Assembly: GCF_014193515.1 (NCBI RefSeq)
Contig: NZ_BLXX01000006.1
Location: forward strand, 221,267 to 285,266
DNA length: 64,000 nucleotides
Source: Geomonas silvestris
GTDB taxonomy: Bacteria > Desulfobacterota > Desulfuromonadia > Geobacterales > Geobacteraceae
Direction: 5' to 3'
The notes below the pieces were generated by a model that did no database searches, was not told the origin of the DNA, and worked only from the letters and a program-made list of their open reading frames with translations. The translations under genes were made by a program, and so were the position numbers. Shown here one piece after another: positions 45,095 through 54,526 of the stretch; within the stretch, counting starts at the first letter, position 1, and the number at the start of each line of letters is the position of its first letter.

Positions 45095-45306
45095 CCGAGC
45101 CAGGGAACCTCCCCCCATCTCGGGCCGAAGCTTCATTTTGAGGAGGGGCGCGGGTCCGGGGTTAATGGGAGGCGTCTTAGTTTGACGCGACAGAAAGGGG
45201 AGAACGTACGCTACTTCAGGTGTTTCCACCCCATCCGCCGCCGCGGCCAGCAACAAAAGAGATGCCACCTGCCGATAAAATTTATCGGAAAACTAAAATT
45301 ATAGGA
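45095..45306. other. gene-free stretch upstream of the cold-shock gene
   Basis: About 210 bases between the glycohydrolase gene and the cspA promoter. No ribosome-binding site or coding signal; no terminator is seen for the glycohydrolase gene. It contains the palindrome at 45272-45288. Confidence 0.4.
45272..45288. promoter_or_regulatory. 17-bp palindrome upstream of the cold-shock gene
   Basis: CCGATAAA-A-TTTATCGG, perfect arms, 18 nt upstream of the -35 box at 45307. Confidence 0.55.
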
Positions 45307-45336
45307 TTGACATATCAGGGGCAAAACTGCTAAGGT
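45307..45336 (+). promoter_or_regulatory. sigma-70 promoter of the cold-shock gene
   Basis: TTGACA at 45307-45312; a TAAGGT-like -10 box follows after about 18 bp. It leaves a 5' leader of about 55 nt, as often found for cold-shock genes. Confidence 0.55.
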
Positions 45337-45396
45337 GACGCGTCTGCGGATGATCCCGGATAAAAACATCAGATGTATTATGGGAGAAGTAAGTAA

Positions 45397-45597
45397 ATGG
45401 TAAACGGAACTGTGAAGTGGTTTAACGACAGCAAGGGATTTGGCTTTCTTGAGCAGGAAAATGGCGAGGACGTGTTCGTACATTTCTCCGCTATCAACGG
45501 CGACGGCTTCAAGTCCCTGACTGAAGGCGAGAGCGTGTCCTTCGAAATCGTGAAGGGGCCGAAAGGTCTTCAGGCAGCTAACGTTACCCGGATCTAG
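45397..45597 (+). CDS. cspA: cold-shock protein
   Basis: 66 residues, the standard single cold-shock domain. RNP1 is KGFGFLEQ and RNP2 VFVHFSAI, and the start [17 protein letters not shown] is typical. It binds single-stranded RNA or DNA and acts as an RNA chaperone. A GGAGAA element lies before ATG 45397. Monocistronic, with a terminator 18 nt later. Whether it is cold-induced or constitutive cannot be told. Confidence 0.95.
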   Translation: MVNGTVKWFNDSKGFGFLEQENGEDVFVHFSAINGDGFKSLTEGESVSFEIVKGPKGLQAANVTRI

Positions 45598-45614
45598 TTA
45601 TAGCGTAGAACTTT

Positions 45615-45648
45615 AAAAAAAGCCTCGGAGCAATCCGGGGCTTTTTTT
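45615..45648 (+). terminator. terminator of the cold-shock gene
   Basis: Stem AAAAAAAGCCTCGGA/TCCGGGGCTTTTTTT just after the stop codon. Confidence 0.85.
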
Positions 45649-45850
45649 GTGCCCGTTTCGGTCCCCTCTCCTGCCAATCCTCCACCTACCCAACCAAAAA
45701 CCTCGCATCAGGAATTCCAGGAACAGCGCGGTCTTTAGTCGCTGTCAGCGCTGGAACGCGCTCTCCATTGGAAAAGAGTTCTTCCGGAAATTCCTGGGAA
45801 GCTCAGAGCTCCCTTCCACGAAGCGCTGCGGCTGACCTCAGGTTCCCCAC

Positions 45851-45951
45851 TTTGAAAAAGGGGGACAGGGGGGATTCGGTTTTAGTCGGCCCGTAAGTCC
45901 ACAGAACCTAAAGCCCAAAAAGCGAATCCCTCCTGTCCTCCCTTTGCTAAA
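45851..45951. repeat. MITE-like inverted repeat
   Basis: Arms of about 28 nt: TTTGAAAAAGGGGGACAGGG... at 45851-45877 and its near complement (GGGATTCG...CCTTTGCTAAA type) at 45923-45951, with a 45-nt centre. No coding content. The arm sequence is of a type dispersed in many proteobacterial genomes. The flanking 45650-46034 region has no gene. Confidence 0.65.
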
Positions 45952-46034
45952 GGGAGGGACGTTAGGGCAGCGGCGTCAGAGAAGCGGGAACTGGCAGGCT
46001 CAGGTTACCGGTTTCGAAAATCCAGCAACATTCC

Positions 46035-46580
46035 TTACAGAGGAACTCCCACGATCAGCTGCGGTGTCGATTCGAGAGTCTCCCCTGCCGCCGTCAGGTA
46101 GAGCGCCCCTTCAGTCACCGTTACCTCCCAGGCGATCATCCGCTCCAGCGTGGCCACCAGGCCGGCCAGGAACGTCGCATCCAAAGAGACAATGCTGAGG
46201 TTCCGGCACCCCGCCAGCTTCGCCTGGTGCTGTCCCAGCCACTGCGCCTGGTTCCTGCCGAAACAGAACAAGACGGTGCGGCCGACGTGGCGGCAGGCCT
46301 TGACCAGGCGCTCCGGGTCGGGGAGACCTACTTCCACCCAGAGTGTTGGTCGGCCATCCGGACCGATGACCCACAGGTCAGGTTCGTCTCCCGAGCCGAC
46401 CCCCTTGGTGAAAACGAGACCCTCCTGGTAACAGAGCAGGTAGGCCAAAAGGCGCACCACCAGGCGTTCCTCGGTCTCGGAGGGGTGTCGGGCGATGGTG
46501 GTCTGCAGCTGCTCGTAAACCTGGCGGTCCAGGTCGGAAAGCTGGATCGATGCGCGATAGATGGTCGAGGGGAGAGCCAT
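46035..46580 (-). CDS. yaeQ: YaeQ family protein
   Basis: 181 residues, full family length. Recognised by the start MALPSTIYRASIQLSDLDRQVYEQLQTTIARHPSETEERL and by FTKGVGSGDEPDLW and LWVEVGLPD, which hold the PD-(D/E)xK-type acidic residues of the YaeQ fold. A nuclease-like structure is established for the family but its substrate is not. GAGG lies 9 nt before ATG 46580. It follows the YkgJ-like gene by 26 nt, so they are probably one operon. Confidence 0.9.
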   Translation of the reverse strand: MALPSTIYRASIQLSDLDRQVYEQLQTTIARHPSETEERLVVRLLAYLLCYQEGLVFTKGVGSGDEPDLWVIGPDGRPTLWVEVGLPDPERLVKACRHVGRTVLFCFGRNQAQWLGQHQAKLAGCRNLSIVSLDATFLAGLVATLERMIAWEVTVTEGALYLTAAGETLESTPQLIVGVPL

Positions 46581-46606
46581 TCAGGAGGACCTCTTGGATA
46601 GTGTGG

Positions 46607-47302
46607 TTATTCTTCTTCGGTTTCAGCTGCGGCGGGGGTAAAGCCGCGCAGCCACTCGTGCCAATTAAAGCCGGCGAAATCGACGAGCAGTGCGGTGGGG
46701 ATGAAGGTGTCCAGTTCGCTGATCCTCTGCCCCAAAAGCGCCTGGGTGAAGTCCCGGACCAGGGCCACCTCCTGCCGGATCATGGAATCGAAGGGGGCGC
46801 GCACCCCCTCTAGCTCGAGAGGGTCGCTGTCGGTGAAGTTGAGCGTGCACCATTCGTCGTGCAGCACCTCGCCAGTTACATCGATGAGCGGCAGGCCGTG
46901 CAGCCGGCAGGTCATGGGCCGGTTCTGGTAAACCAGGCAGCGGCCGTTATCGTCGAGGAGCACGCACGGTGTCTCGTCCTCGTCCGGCATCAGCGCCTCC
47001 CAGTCCTCCTCGAGACGCTCATTCAGCACGAAGGGATGCCGGAACTCCGGCCACTGTTCCCGCATGAGCTCGAGGCGTGCGCGGCACTTCGCCAGTACGA
47101 GTTCCCTGGTCTCGGCCGGCAGCGTGGCGAAGCCGCACTGCAAGACGTAGGCGTCCAGCATGGTGATGTCGAAGAGCGACCGGCAGCAGCAAGAGCAGCC
47201 GCTCTGGCAGGCGATGAGCTCCGGGTAACGCTCGCTGCTCAGGGCGAACCAGCGGTCGATCTGCTGCAGGAGTTCCTGGTACTTCTGTACGGTACGTTCC
47301 AT
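46607..47302 (-). CDS. YkgJ family cysteine-cluster protein
   Basis: 231 residues. The N-terminal cluster CQSGCSCCCRSLFDI and later CVLLDDNGRCLVYQNRPMTCRLHGLP give the Cys ligands of the YkgJ/UPF0153 family, thought to bind Zn2+ or an iron-sulfur cluster; the function is unknown. A helical C-terminal half follows. AAAGG lies before ATG 47302. Upstream of yaeQ in the same direction, with no other genes linked. Confidence 0.85.
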   Translation of the reverse strand: MERTVQKYQELLQQIDRWFALSSERYPELIACQSGCSCCCRSLFDITMLDAYVLQCGFATLPAETRELVLAKCRARLELMREQWPEFRHPFVLNERLEEDWEALMPDEDETPCVLLDDNGRCLVYQNRPMTCRLHGLPLIDVTGEVLHDEWCTLNFTDSDPLELEGVRAPFDSMIRQEVALVRDFTQALLGQRISELDTFIPTALLVDFAGFNWHEWLRGFTPAAAETEEE

Positions 47303-47318
47303 AAGCCTTTAAGTAGTT

Positions 47319-47430
47319 GCCACGGAGGCACGGAGTACACGGAGAAAACCTTGAAATCGACGATAACCAAAGAGAGCTAAATCTAACCCGGAAGGCTCGC
47401 TTTTCTCCGTGGTGTCCGTGCCTCCGTGGC
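47319..47430. repeat. MITE-like inverted repeat
   Basis: Thirty-nucleotide arms (47319-47348 and 47401-47430) with GCCACGGAGGCACGGAG and its complement, around a 52-nt AT-richer centre. The motif is typical of dispersed repeats with no gene. Lies between the ykgJ-like gene and pyrE. Confidence 0.7.
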
Positions 47431-47442
47431 GGAATCAGGTTC

Positions 47443-47486
47443 AAAAAAAGAGGCGGCGCGAACTATCTCGGGCCGCCTCTTTTTTA
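47443..47486 (-). terminator. terminator of the purine-pyrE operon
   Basis: Stem AAAAAAAGAGGCGGC/GCCGCCTCTTTTTT with a 14-nt loop, 22 nt beyond the pyrE stop on the minus strand. Confidence 0.85.
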
Positions 47487-47507
47487 TTATGCGGTTACAA
47501 CCGATAC

Positions 47508-48056
47508 CTAGGCAAGGATCTGGGCTTTGGTGAAGATCGACTTGAGCCAGTAACCCTCTTTCTCGATGTTCTCGCGGCCGCCTTCCTCACGGTCCACCAG
47601 GGTCACCACGCCAAGCACTACCAGCCCCTCCTCCTCGGCGCGCTTGATCGCCTTCAGGGAGGAACCGCCGCTGGTCACCACGTCCTCGACGATGACCACC
47701 TTGGAGCCCGGTTTGAAGTTCTTGCGCCCTTCCAGCCAGGCGCCGGTACCGTGCCCTTTGGGCTCCTTGCGGATGATGAAGGCCGGGATGGGTTTCCCTT
47801 CCAAAAAGCTCACCACCGAGGTGGCGGTTGCGATGGGGTCGGCCCCCAGGGTCAGCCCCCCTACCCCTTCCACACCCTCGACGTCGCGGATCGCCTCGAA
47901 GAAAAGCTTACCGGTCAGGTAACCACCTTCCGGATGCAGCGTGGTCTGTTTGCCGTCGAAGTAGAAATCGCTCTGGCGCCCGGAGGCCAGCGTCACGTTT
48001 CTCTTCTCGTAGGACAGTTCGATGATGATCTTCTTCAGGCGCTCCAGTTCGGTCAT
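47508..48056 (-). CDS. pyrE: orotate phosphoribosyltransferase
   Basis: 182 residues. PyrE transfers PRPP to orotate to give OMP in pyrimidine synthesis. PRPP-binding motif [15 protein letters not shown], the Lys-containing loop [10 protein letters not shown] and the N-terminal [15 protein letters not shown] are all present. It begins inside the purF stop (ATGA overlap at 48053-48056), so translation is coupled. It is the last gene of the operon, followed by a strong terminator. Confidence 0.95.
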   Translation of the reverse strand: MTELERLKKIIIELSYEKRNVTLASGRQSDFYFDGKQTTLHPEGGYLTGKLFFEAIRDVEGVEGVGGLTLGADPIATATSVVSFLEGKPIPAFIIRKEPKGHGTGAWLEGRKNFKPGSKVVIVEDVVTSGGSSLKAIKRAEEEGLVVLGVVTLVDREEGGRENIEKEGYWLKSIFTKAQILA

Positions 48057-49489
48057 TTTTTCTCGGTCTCCTTTTCGAATAGTGGCATCTGCGGCTCTTC
48101 GTCCTGAGCGAGGCGCGGGAATTTAACCGGGTAGCCCCCGGTAAAGCAGGCGTGGCAGAAGCTCTCCTTGTCGGCGCCCACCGAGGCCATCAGCCCCTCC
48201 TCCGAGAGATACCCCAGGGAGTCGGCGGTGATGTAGCGGCGGATCTCGTCGATGGAGTGCGAGGAGGAGATCAGCTCCTTGCGGTTCGGGGTGTCGATCC
48301 CGTAGTAGCAGGGGTAGCTGGTCGGCGGCGAGGAGATGCGCACGTGCACCTCGGCGGCGCCGGCATTGCGGATCATCTTCACGATCTTCCTTGAGGTCGT
48401 GCCGCGCACGATGGAGTCGTCGATGACCACCACGCGCTTGCCCTTCAGTACCTCGCGCACCGGGTTCAGCTTGATCTTCACGCCGAAGTGACGGATCGCC
48501 TGCTGCGGCTCGATGAAGGTACGCCCCACGTAGTGGTTGCGGATCAGGCCGAGTTCGAACGGGATCCCCGACTCCTCCGCGTAGCCAAGTGCCGCCGGCA
48601 CGCCGGAGTCCGGGATCGGGATCACGATATCGGCATCGACCTTGTGCTCGCGCGCCAGCTGGCGACCCTGCTCCTTGCGCACCTGGTAGACGTTCTTGCC
48701 GAAGATGTGCGAGTCGGGGCGGGCGAAGTAGACGAACTCGAAGATGCACGGGGTCGGCTGGACCTTCTTGAGCGGGAAGTACGAAGTCAGGCCGTTTTTG
48801 TCGACGTGCACCACCTCGCCCGGTTCGATCTCGCGGATGAACTCGGCATCGATGAGGTCGAGCGCACAGCTCTCGGAGGCTACCACGTAGGAGCTCCCGA
48901 GGCGGCCCAGGCAAAGGGGACGGAAACCGTTCGGGTCGCGTGCCGCGATCATCCGGGTTTCGGTTAGGAACAAGAGGCAGTAGGCGCCCTGGATGCGGTT
49001 CAGGGCATCGGTGAGGCGGTCCAGCAGCGAATTGGCCTTCGAGGTCGCCAGGAGGTGGACGATTATCTCGGTGTCCATGGTGGTCTGGAAGATGGACCCG
49101 TAAGCCTCCAGCTCGTCCTTGATGATCTGGGCATTGACCAGGTTGCCGTTGTGGGCCACGGCGATCGATCCGCGGGAGTAATCCACGTTGATCGGCTGCA
49201 CGTTCTTGATCACCGAAGAACCGGTGGTCGAGTAGCGGACGTGACCGATGGCCGAGCGTCCGGGAAGCGATTTGAAGATTTCCTGGTTGCCGAACACGTC
49301 GGCCACCAGCCCCATGCTCTTGTGAGCATGCAGGTTGACTCCGTCCGAAGAGACGATGCCGCAGCTTTCCTGACCGCGGTGCTGCAGGGCGTAGAGCCCG
49401 AGGTAGGTGAGGTTCGACGCCTCCGGGTGGTTGAAGACACCGAAAATGCCGCACTCTTCTTCAGGTTTATGCATCAACATTTCGTCCAC
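48053..49489 (-). CDS. purF: amidophosphoribosyltransferase
   Basis: 478 residues. PurF makes 5-phosphoribosylamine from PRPP and glutamine, the first committed purine step. N-terminal glutamine-hydrolase domain after a short propeptide, with Cys13 in [15 protein letters not shown], and a C-terminal phosphoribosyltransferase domain with [14 protein letters not shown]. The catalytic Cys would be exposed after removal of residues 1-12. GTG 49489 is the start: AGGAG lies 8 nt upstream. Overlaps pyrE by 4 nt and follows purQ by 36 nt. Confidence 0.95.
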   Translation of the reverse strand: MDEMLMHKPEEECGIFGVFNHPEASNLTYLGLYALQHRGQESCGIVSSDGVNLHAHKSMGLVADVFGNQEIFKSLPGRSAIGHVRYSTTGSSVIKNVQPINVDYSRGSIAVAHNGNLVNAQIIKDELEAYGSIFQTTMDTEIIVHLLATSKANSLLDRLTDALNRIQGAYCLLFLTETRMIAARDPNGFRPLCLGRLGSSYVVASESCALDLIDAEFIREIEPGEVVHVDKNGLTSYFPLKKVQPTPCIFEFVYFARPDSHIFGKNVYQVRKEQGRQLAREHKVDADIVIPIPDSGVPAALGYAEESGIPFELGLIRNHYVGRTFIEPQQAIRHFGVKIKLNPVREVLKGKRVVVIDDSIVRGTTSRKIVKMIRNAGAAEVHVRISSPPTSYPCYYGIDTPNRKELISSSHSIDEIRRYITADSLGYLSEEGLMASVGADKESFCHACFTGGYPVKFPRLAQDEEPQMPLFEKETEKK

Positions 49490-49525
49490 GAAAATTGCTC
49501 CTTATGTGACTGCGACTCTCAGCTT

Positions 49526-50350
49526 TTACAGGTTCTGCTTCACGTACTGCGCCGCGTTGCGGAAGAAGACCAGGCCGGCACCTTCCTCCGGCAGTTCCTC
49601 GCGCGTCCAGCGCGGATGCTGGGTGCGGTGCACGAAAGCCTCGGGGTGCGGCATGAGCCCCATCACGCGGCCGGTCTCGTCGCAGATGCCGGCGATGGCG
49701 TTGGTGGAGCCGTTGGGGTTTTCCGGAAACTCCATGGTGGGGGCGCTGTAGTTGGCATCGGAGTATTTCAGGCAGGCCAGGTGCTTGTTCTCGATGGCTT
49801 CCAGGGTCTCGGGCGCATCGACCAGGAACTTCCCCTCGCCGTGGCGTATCGGGAGGTAGACGCCCCCCTCGATGCCGCGGGTGTAGACCGACGGCGAGGA
49901 GGCATCGACCTTCAGGTAGCACCAGCGGTCCTGGAAGCGGCCGCTCGCGTTGTAGGTAAGGGTCGCGGTCTGCTTCACATAGTCGCTTCCCAGGGCCGGG
50001 AGCATCCCCATCTTCACCAGGAGCTGGAAGCCGTTGCAGACCCCCAGGACCAGTTTCCCGTCGCCGATGAAGCGCAAGAGCTGCTCCAGGATCGGCTCGT
50101 TGCTGCCGGCGACCGCTGCGTAGCGGAGCCGGTTGGCCTGCGCCTTTGCGGAGCCCAGGTCGTCACCGTCCAGAAAGCCCCCGGTGAGGTTCAAAAAGTG
50201 GTAGTCGTCCAGGCTTACCTCGCCCGTCATCAGTTCCGAGATGTGGGCGATGCGTGCCTCGTCAAAACCGCCGAGCCGGCAGGCGTGGGCCGCCTCGGTC
50301 TCGCAGTTGGTACCGTTACCAGTTATGACCAGCGCTTTTGCCTTTGTCAT
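49526..50350 (-). CDS. purQ: phosphoribosylformylglycinamidine synthase, glutaminase subunit
   Basis: 274 residues from ATG 50350 (AGAGG 8 nt upstream; a TTG one codon earlier is less likely). Class I glutamine amidotransferase: nucleophile Cys in LGVCNGFQ, and the His/Glu pair in MPHPEA. It feeds ammonia to PurL in purine step 4. It lies directly before purF, and 113 nt after purL. PurS is not a separate gene here; the matching region is at the N-terminus of PurL. Confidence 0.93.
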   Translation of the reverse strand: MTKAKALVITGNGTNCETEAAHACRLGGFDEARIAHISELMTGEVSLDDYHFLNLTGGFLDGDDLGSAKAQANRLRYAAVAGSNEPILEQLLRFIGDGKLVLGVCNGFQLLVKMGMLPALGSDYVKQTATLTYNASGRFQDRWCYLKVDASSPSVYTRGIEGGVYLPIRHGEGKFLVDAPETLEAIENKHLACLKYSDANYSAPTMEFPENPNGSTNAIAGICDETGRVMGLMPHPEAFVHRTQHPRWTREELPEEGAGLVFFRNAAQYVKQNL

Positions 50351-50463
50351 CAAATATCCTCTAATAGGTGCCGGGCGAAAAATTCAGCTTCTCATTATCG
50401 CACAACGGGGATTTTTTTTGTCCACTTAAATATATGGCGTTCTGCATACCCAGGCGTTGCTCT

Positions 50464-53454
50464 CTACAGCTCCCGAAGCGGCGCCTGCCAGGCTTCCTTC
50501 AATTCGGCAAGCTGAGCCTTGACGACCCCGGCACCGTTTAAGCCGGTCACCGCGAAGCTCTGGTCGCCGCGCACCTCGCCGATCTTCGCGCAGACGTTGC
50601 CGGCCAGTGCCGCCTCGAAGGCAGCCGCCTTCTCGGGACGCACGGTAACGAGCAGACGCGAAGCGGATTCGGAGAAGAGCAGCACCGCGTCGCTCTTTTC
50701 TGCTGCCGCGCCGGCAAAGGCCACCTTGCCGAGGTCGAGCTGCACGCCGTACCCGCCGGCAAAGGCCGACTCGGCAGCGGCAACGGCCAGGCCGCCATCG
50801 GAGAGGTCGTGGCAGGAGGCTACCAGCCCGTCGTTGAGCGCTTTGTGGTAGGCGCGGTAACTCGCCAGCGCCGCCTGGGCGTCGACCTTCGGTACGCTGT
50901 TGCCGACATGCCCTTTCTGAGCCAGGTACTCGGAGCCGCCCAGCTCGTTCCTGGTGACACCGATGAGGTACACCAGGTCGCCCGGACGCTTCACGTCCAT
51001 GGTGACGGCCTTGCGGGCATCTTCCATCTTGCCGATGACGGAGAAGAGCAGGGTCGGCGGAATGGAGATCTTGGTGGTGCCGTCGTAGAAGTCGTTCTTC
51101 ATCGAGTCCTTGCCGGAGATGAGCGGCAGGGAGAAGACGGTGCAGTAGTCGTAGAGCGCCTTGTTGGCGCGCACCAGCTGGGCCATCTTGTAGGGGCCGT
51201 CCGGGGTGCGCTCGGAGAGGACCGGATCGCACCAGCAGAAGTTGTCCAGGCCGGCCACGAGGTCGAGGGAGCCGCCCACGGCCACGTAGTTCCTAAGCCC
51301 CTCGTCGATGGCGTTCGCCGCCATGTGGTAGGCGTCGATGTCGCTGTAGCGCGGGCTGATGCCGTGCCCGGTCACCACCGCCTCGAAGGAATCGAGGATC
51401 GGCCGCACCACGGCGGCATCGGAGGGGCCGTCGTTGGCGACACCGGTAAACGGCTTCACTACCGAACCACCCTGGACCTCGTGGTCGTAGCGCCTGACCA
51501 CGCTCTCCTTGGAGCAGATGTTGAGCGAGGAGAGGAGCCCCTTAAGGTCGCCGGTGTAGTCGGCGGCCGGCGTGAGCGTCGGCTCCGGGTGTACCGGCTG
51601 CTCCCAGCGCGCCGGGATCTGCATGGGGGGGAGGCCGCCGTGCAGGAAGGAGAGCGGCAGGTAGGCCACGGTCTGCTCGCCGTAGAGCATGTGGAAGATG
51701 CCGGAGTCGGTGAAGGTACCGAGAACGGTGGCCTCAACGCCGAAACGCTTGGCCATCTCCAGGAACGCGTCGATCTGCTCGGGGGGAACGGCGAGGCTCA
51801 TGCGCTCCTGGGCCTCGGAGATCAGGATCTCCCAGGGAGCGAGCCCCGGGTACTTGAGCGGCGCCTTGGAGAGGTCGACCTGGCAGCCGCCGCACTCCTC
51901 GGACATCTCGCCAATCGAGGAGGAGAGCCCCCCTGCCCCGTTGTCGGTGATGAAGCGGTAGAGGTTCTTGTCGCGGGCCCGGATCAGGAAGTCGAACATC
52001 CGCTTCTGGGTGATCGGGTCGCCGATCTGCACCGCGGAGACCGGCGAGTTCTCGTTTAGCTCCTCGGAGGAGAAGGTGGCGCCGTGGATGCCGTCCTTAC
52101 CGATGCGGCCGCCGGTCATGACGATCAGGTCGCCCGGTACGATCCGCTTTTGGTGCCCCGGCTCGCCGTTCACGGTAGCCGGCATGAGCCCTGCTGTGCC
52201 GCAGAAGACCAGCGGTTTTCCCGCGAAGCGGTCGTCGAAGACGATGGAGCCGTTAACGGTCGGGATGCCGCTTTTGTTGCCGCCGTGCTCGACCCCCTCG
52301 ACGACACCTTCGAAGATGCGGCTGGGGTGCAAGAGGCGCGTGGGAAGCGGCTTCTCGTAGAAGGGATCGGCGAAGCAGAAGACATCCGTGTTGAAGATGA
52401 GCTTCGCCCCTTTGCCGGTGCCGAACGGGTCGCGGTTCACGCCGACGATCCCGGTGAGCGCCCCGCCGTAGGGGTCGAGCGCGGACGGCGAGTTGTGGGT
52501 CTCCACCTTGAAGACCAGCGACCAGTCGTCGTTGAAGCGGATCACCCCGGCGTTGTCCTTGAAGACGGAGAGGCAGAAGTCCTTGTCGCCCAGGGCGGCG
52601 CGCACGTCGGCGGTGGTCTTCTGGATGTAGCTCTTGAAGAGCGAATTGATCTTCTCGGTCTTCCCGGTGCCGTCGTCGTACTCGACGTCTGCGGAGAAGA
52701 TCTTGTGCTTGCAGTGCTCGGACCAGGTCTGCGCCAGGGCCTCGAGCTCCACGTCGGTCGGCTGCGCACCGAGCCCCAGCTTCTCACGGGTCTCGCGCAC
52801 CTTCGCATCGCGGTAGTGGGCCTGGATGATCTTCATCTCGTCCAGGGTGAGCGCCAGGACCCCGTCGCGGCTGATGCGCATCAGCTCCTCGTCGGAGACC
52901 TCGAGATCGACGGTGTTCACCTCGACCTTCGCCTCGACCTGCACCTTGGGGACGAAGGTGGCGACGCCACCCTTGGCCCTAAAGGAGGCGGCGTCCAGCA
53001 CCTGGTAGCGCTGGATGAGGGTGTTGCACAAAAGGCCGGTGGCGATCTTCTCGATCACTTCGGCGGAAAGCTTCCCGGAGATGAGGTACTGCACCGAGGT
53101 GTAGACCCCCTCCCCCGCCGAAAGCGGGCGCCCGGTCAGGTAGGCGATCGCCTCGCCGGCGGTACGACCGACGTTGTCGGTGACGCCGGGGCGGAAGCCG
53201 ACCTCGACCAGCCAGTCGAAGCCGTGGGCCGCTGCCCTGTCGATGCTGTACCCCTGGATGACGGGGTCGCTGAAGGGGCCCGCCGCCACCGCCTCGAGCT
53301 CCTCGCTGGAGAGCGGTACGTCGACCGTGTAGACGTCGATGGTGCGCACCTGGTCCACGCTCAGGTGGAGAAAGTGCTCGATCTCCCGTTTGATCCGTTC
53401 GCCGCGCGGGTCGCGGACCTCGTCCTTGAGCGTTATTTCAATTCTGTGGGGCAT
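50464..53454 (-). CDS. purL: phosphoribosylformylglycinamidine synthase with N-terminal PurS-like region
   Basis: 996 residues, longer than the small PurL (about 740) and shorter than the large form (about 1300). Residues 1 to about 190 resemble PurS-type modules (MPHRIEITLKDEVRDPRGERI...TIDVYTVDVPLS, followed by a second one), then the tandem AIRS-like synthase domains with ETHNSPSALDPYGGA and NDAG/ISGKDSMKND motifs. The glutaminase is separate (purQ). ATP-dependent amidation of FGAR to FGAM. ATG 53454 overlaps the mscS gene by 17 nt, with AAAAGGA upstream inside mscS. Confidence 0.95.
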   Translation of the reverse strand: MPHRIEITLKDEVRDPRGERIKREIEHFLHLSVDQVRTIDVYTVDVPLSSEELEAVAAGPFSDPVIQGYSIDRAAAHGFDWLVEVGFRPGVTDNVGRTAGEAIAYLTGRPLSAGEGVYTSVQYLISGKLSAEVIEKIATGLLCNTLIQRYQVLDAASFRAKGGVATFVPKVQVEAKVEVNTVDLEVSDEELMRISRDGVLALTLDEMKIIQAHYRDAKVRETREKLGLGAQPTDVELEALAQTWSEHCKHKIFSADVEYDDGTGKTEKINSLFKSYIQKTTADVRAALGDKDFCLSVFKDNAGVIRFNDDWSLVFKVETHNSPSALDPYGGALTGIVGVNRDPFGTGKGAKLIFNTDVFCFADPFYEKPLPTRLLHPSRIFEGVVEGVEHGGNKSGIPTVNGSIVFDDRFAGKPLVFCGTAGLMPATVNGEPGHQKRIVPGDLIVMTGGRIGKDGIHGATFSSEELNENSPVSAVQIGDPITQKRMFDFLIRARDKNLYRFITDNGAGGLSSSIGEMSEECGGCQVDLSKAPLKYPGLAPWEILISEAQERMSLAVPPEQIDAFLEMAKRFGVEATVLGTFTDSGIFHMLYGEQTVAYLPLSFLHGGLPPMQIPARWEQPVHPEPTLTPAADYTGDLKGLLSSLNICSKESVVRRYDHEVQGGSVVKPFTGVANDGPSDAAVVRPILDSFEAVVTGHGISPRYSDIDAYHMAANAIDEGLRNYVAVGGSLDLVAGLDNFCWCDPVLSERTPDGPYKMAQLVRANKALYDYCTVFSLPLISGKDSMKNDFYDGTTKISIPPTLLFSVIGKMEDARKAVTMDVKRPGDLVYLIGVTRNELGGSEYLAQKGHVGNSVPKVDAQAALASYRAYHKALNDGLVASCHDLSDGGLAVAAAESAFAGGYGVQLDLGKVAFAGAAAEKSDAVLLFSESASRLLVTVRPEKAAAFEAALAGNVCAKIGEVRGDQSFAVTGLNGAGVVKAQLAELKEAWQAPLREL

Positions 53455-54526
53455 GGTTGGTGTCCTTTTCGAAGAAAACCGTCCGCGTCGGGTACGGGAT
53501 GTTGATGCCGTTTTGTGCGAAGCTCTCCAGGATGGCGCAGTTCACCCTGTCGGTGACGCCGAAGACCGTGGTGTAGCTCTCGGTCCAAAAGAGCAGCGTA
53601 AGGTTCAGGGCGCTGTCGCCGAAACTGGTGAAGAAGGCCTCGGGTGCCGGCTCGGCGAGCACGCCGGGGACCGCCTTGGCGGTATCGACCAGGACCCTCT
53701 TGGCGAGCATGACGTCGGTGCCGTAGGCGACCCCCAAGACGACCTTCCCCTTGCCGCGGGAGTCGGGGAGATCCTGGTTGATGAGGAGCGTGTTGCAGAG
53801 TTCGGAGTTGGGGACGATCAGGTAGCTGTTGTCCAGGCTCTTGATCTTGGTGCTCCTGAGCCCGATGTCGATGACTTCCCCCACCTGGCTCCCCAGCTGG
53901 ATCCGGTCGCCGATGCGAAACGGCAGGTCGATCATGAGGGTGAAGCCGGAGATCATGTTCGCGAGGGTGTCCTTGGCGGCGAGGCCGATGGCCAGGGAGC
54001 CGACCCCCAGGGCGGTCACCAGGGAGAGGATGTCGTAGTTGAAGTGCTTTAAGGTGATGATGAGCGCGGTGCCGAAGAGGAAGATGCTGCCGATCTTCTG
54101 CACCAGGGGGATCAGCTGCCGGCTCATCTCCTCGCCCGCGAGCCTTTTGCCGTAGCGCTTCAAGGCCTCGTCCATGAGCCGGTAGGCGCAGGTGGCCAAA
54201 AGGCAGATGTTGACGATGAAGAGGATCCCTGAGATGACCAGGTGCAGGCGCTCGGGAAGCGGCAGACGCCGGATCGCGACGTAGAGGCCTGCGGTGTTCA
54301 CCAGGGCCAGAAGCGGAGCGCAGATGCGCGCCAGGGTCGGCTCGTCCCACTCCCCCTTGGTCACCTGGTTCACCCGGTGGGCGACCCGGGCAACGAGCAG
54401 CGCCGCGAACCTGGAGACCAGGTAAGCGGCGCCGACGATCAGCACCGAAATGAGCATCTGCTTGGCCCAGAAGAGGTAGAAGATGTCACCTTCGTCCGGG
54501 AGGAAATAGCTCCAGATATCAGCCAC
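53438..54526 (-). CDS. MscS-family mechanosensitive channel
   Basis: 362 residues from GTG 54526. This start is chosen because AGGG lies 6 nt upstream and the GTG overlaps the purB stop in an 8-nt start/stop overlap; an ATG at 54556 has no ribosome site. N-terminal membrane helices (FAALLVARVAHRV region and following), then the pore helix and MscS beta-domain: GVGSLAIGLAAKDTLANMISGFTLMIDLPFRIGDRIQL and VGEVIDIGLRSTKI. It releases small solutes under membrane tension in its family. It lies inside the purine operon, overlapping both neighbours. Confidence 0.92.
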   Translation of the reverse strand: MADIWSYFLPDEGDIFYLFWAKQMLISVLIVGAAYLVSRFAALLVARVAHRVNQVTKGEWDEPTLARICAPLLALVNTAGLYVAIRRLPLPERLHLVISGILFIVNICLLATCAYRLMDEALKRYGKRLAGEEMSRQLIPLVQKIGSIFLFGTALIITLKHFNYDILSLVTALGVGSLAIGLAAKDTLANMISGFTLMIDLPFRIGDRIQLGSQVGEVIDIGLRSTKIKSLDNSYLIVPNSELCNTLLINQDLPDSRGKGKVVLGVAYGTDVMLAKRVLVDTAKAVPGVLAEPAPEAFFTSFGDSALNLTLLFWTESYTTVFGVTDRVNCAILESFAQNGINIPYPTRTVFFEKDTNHAPQN

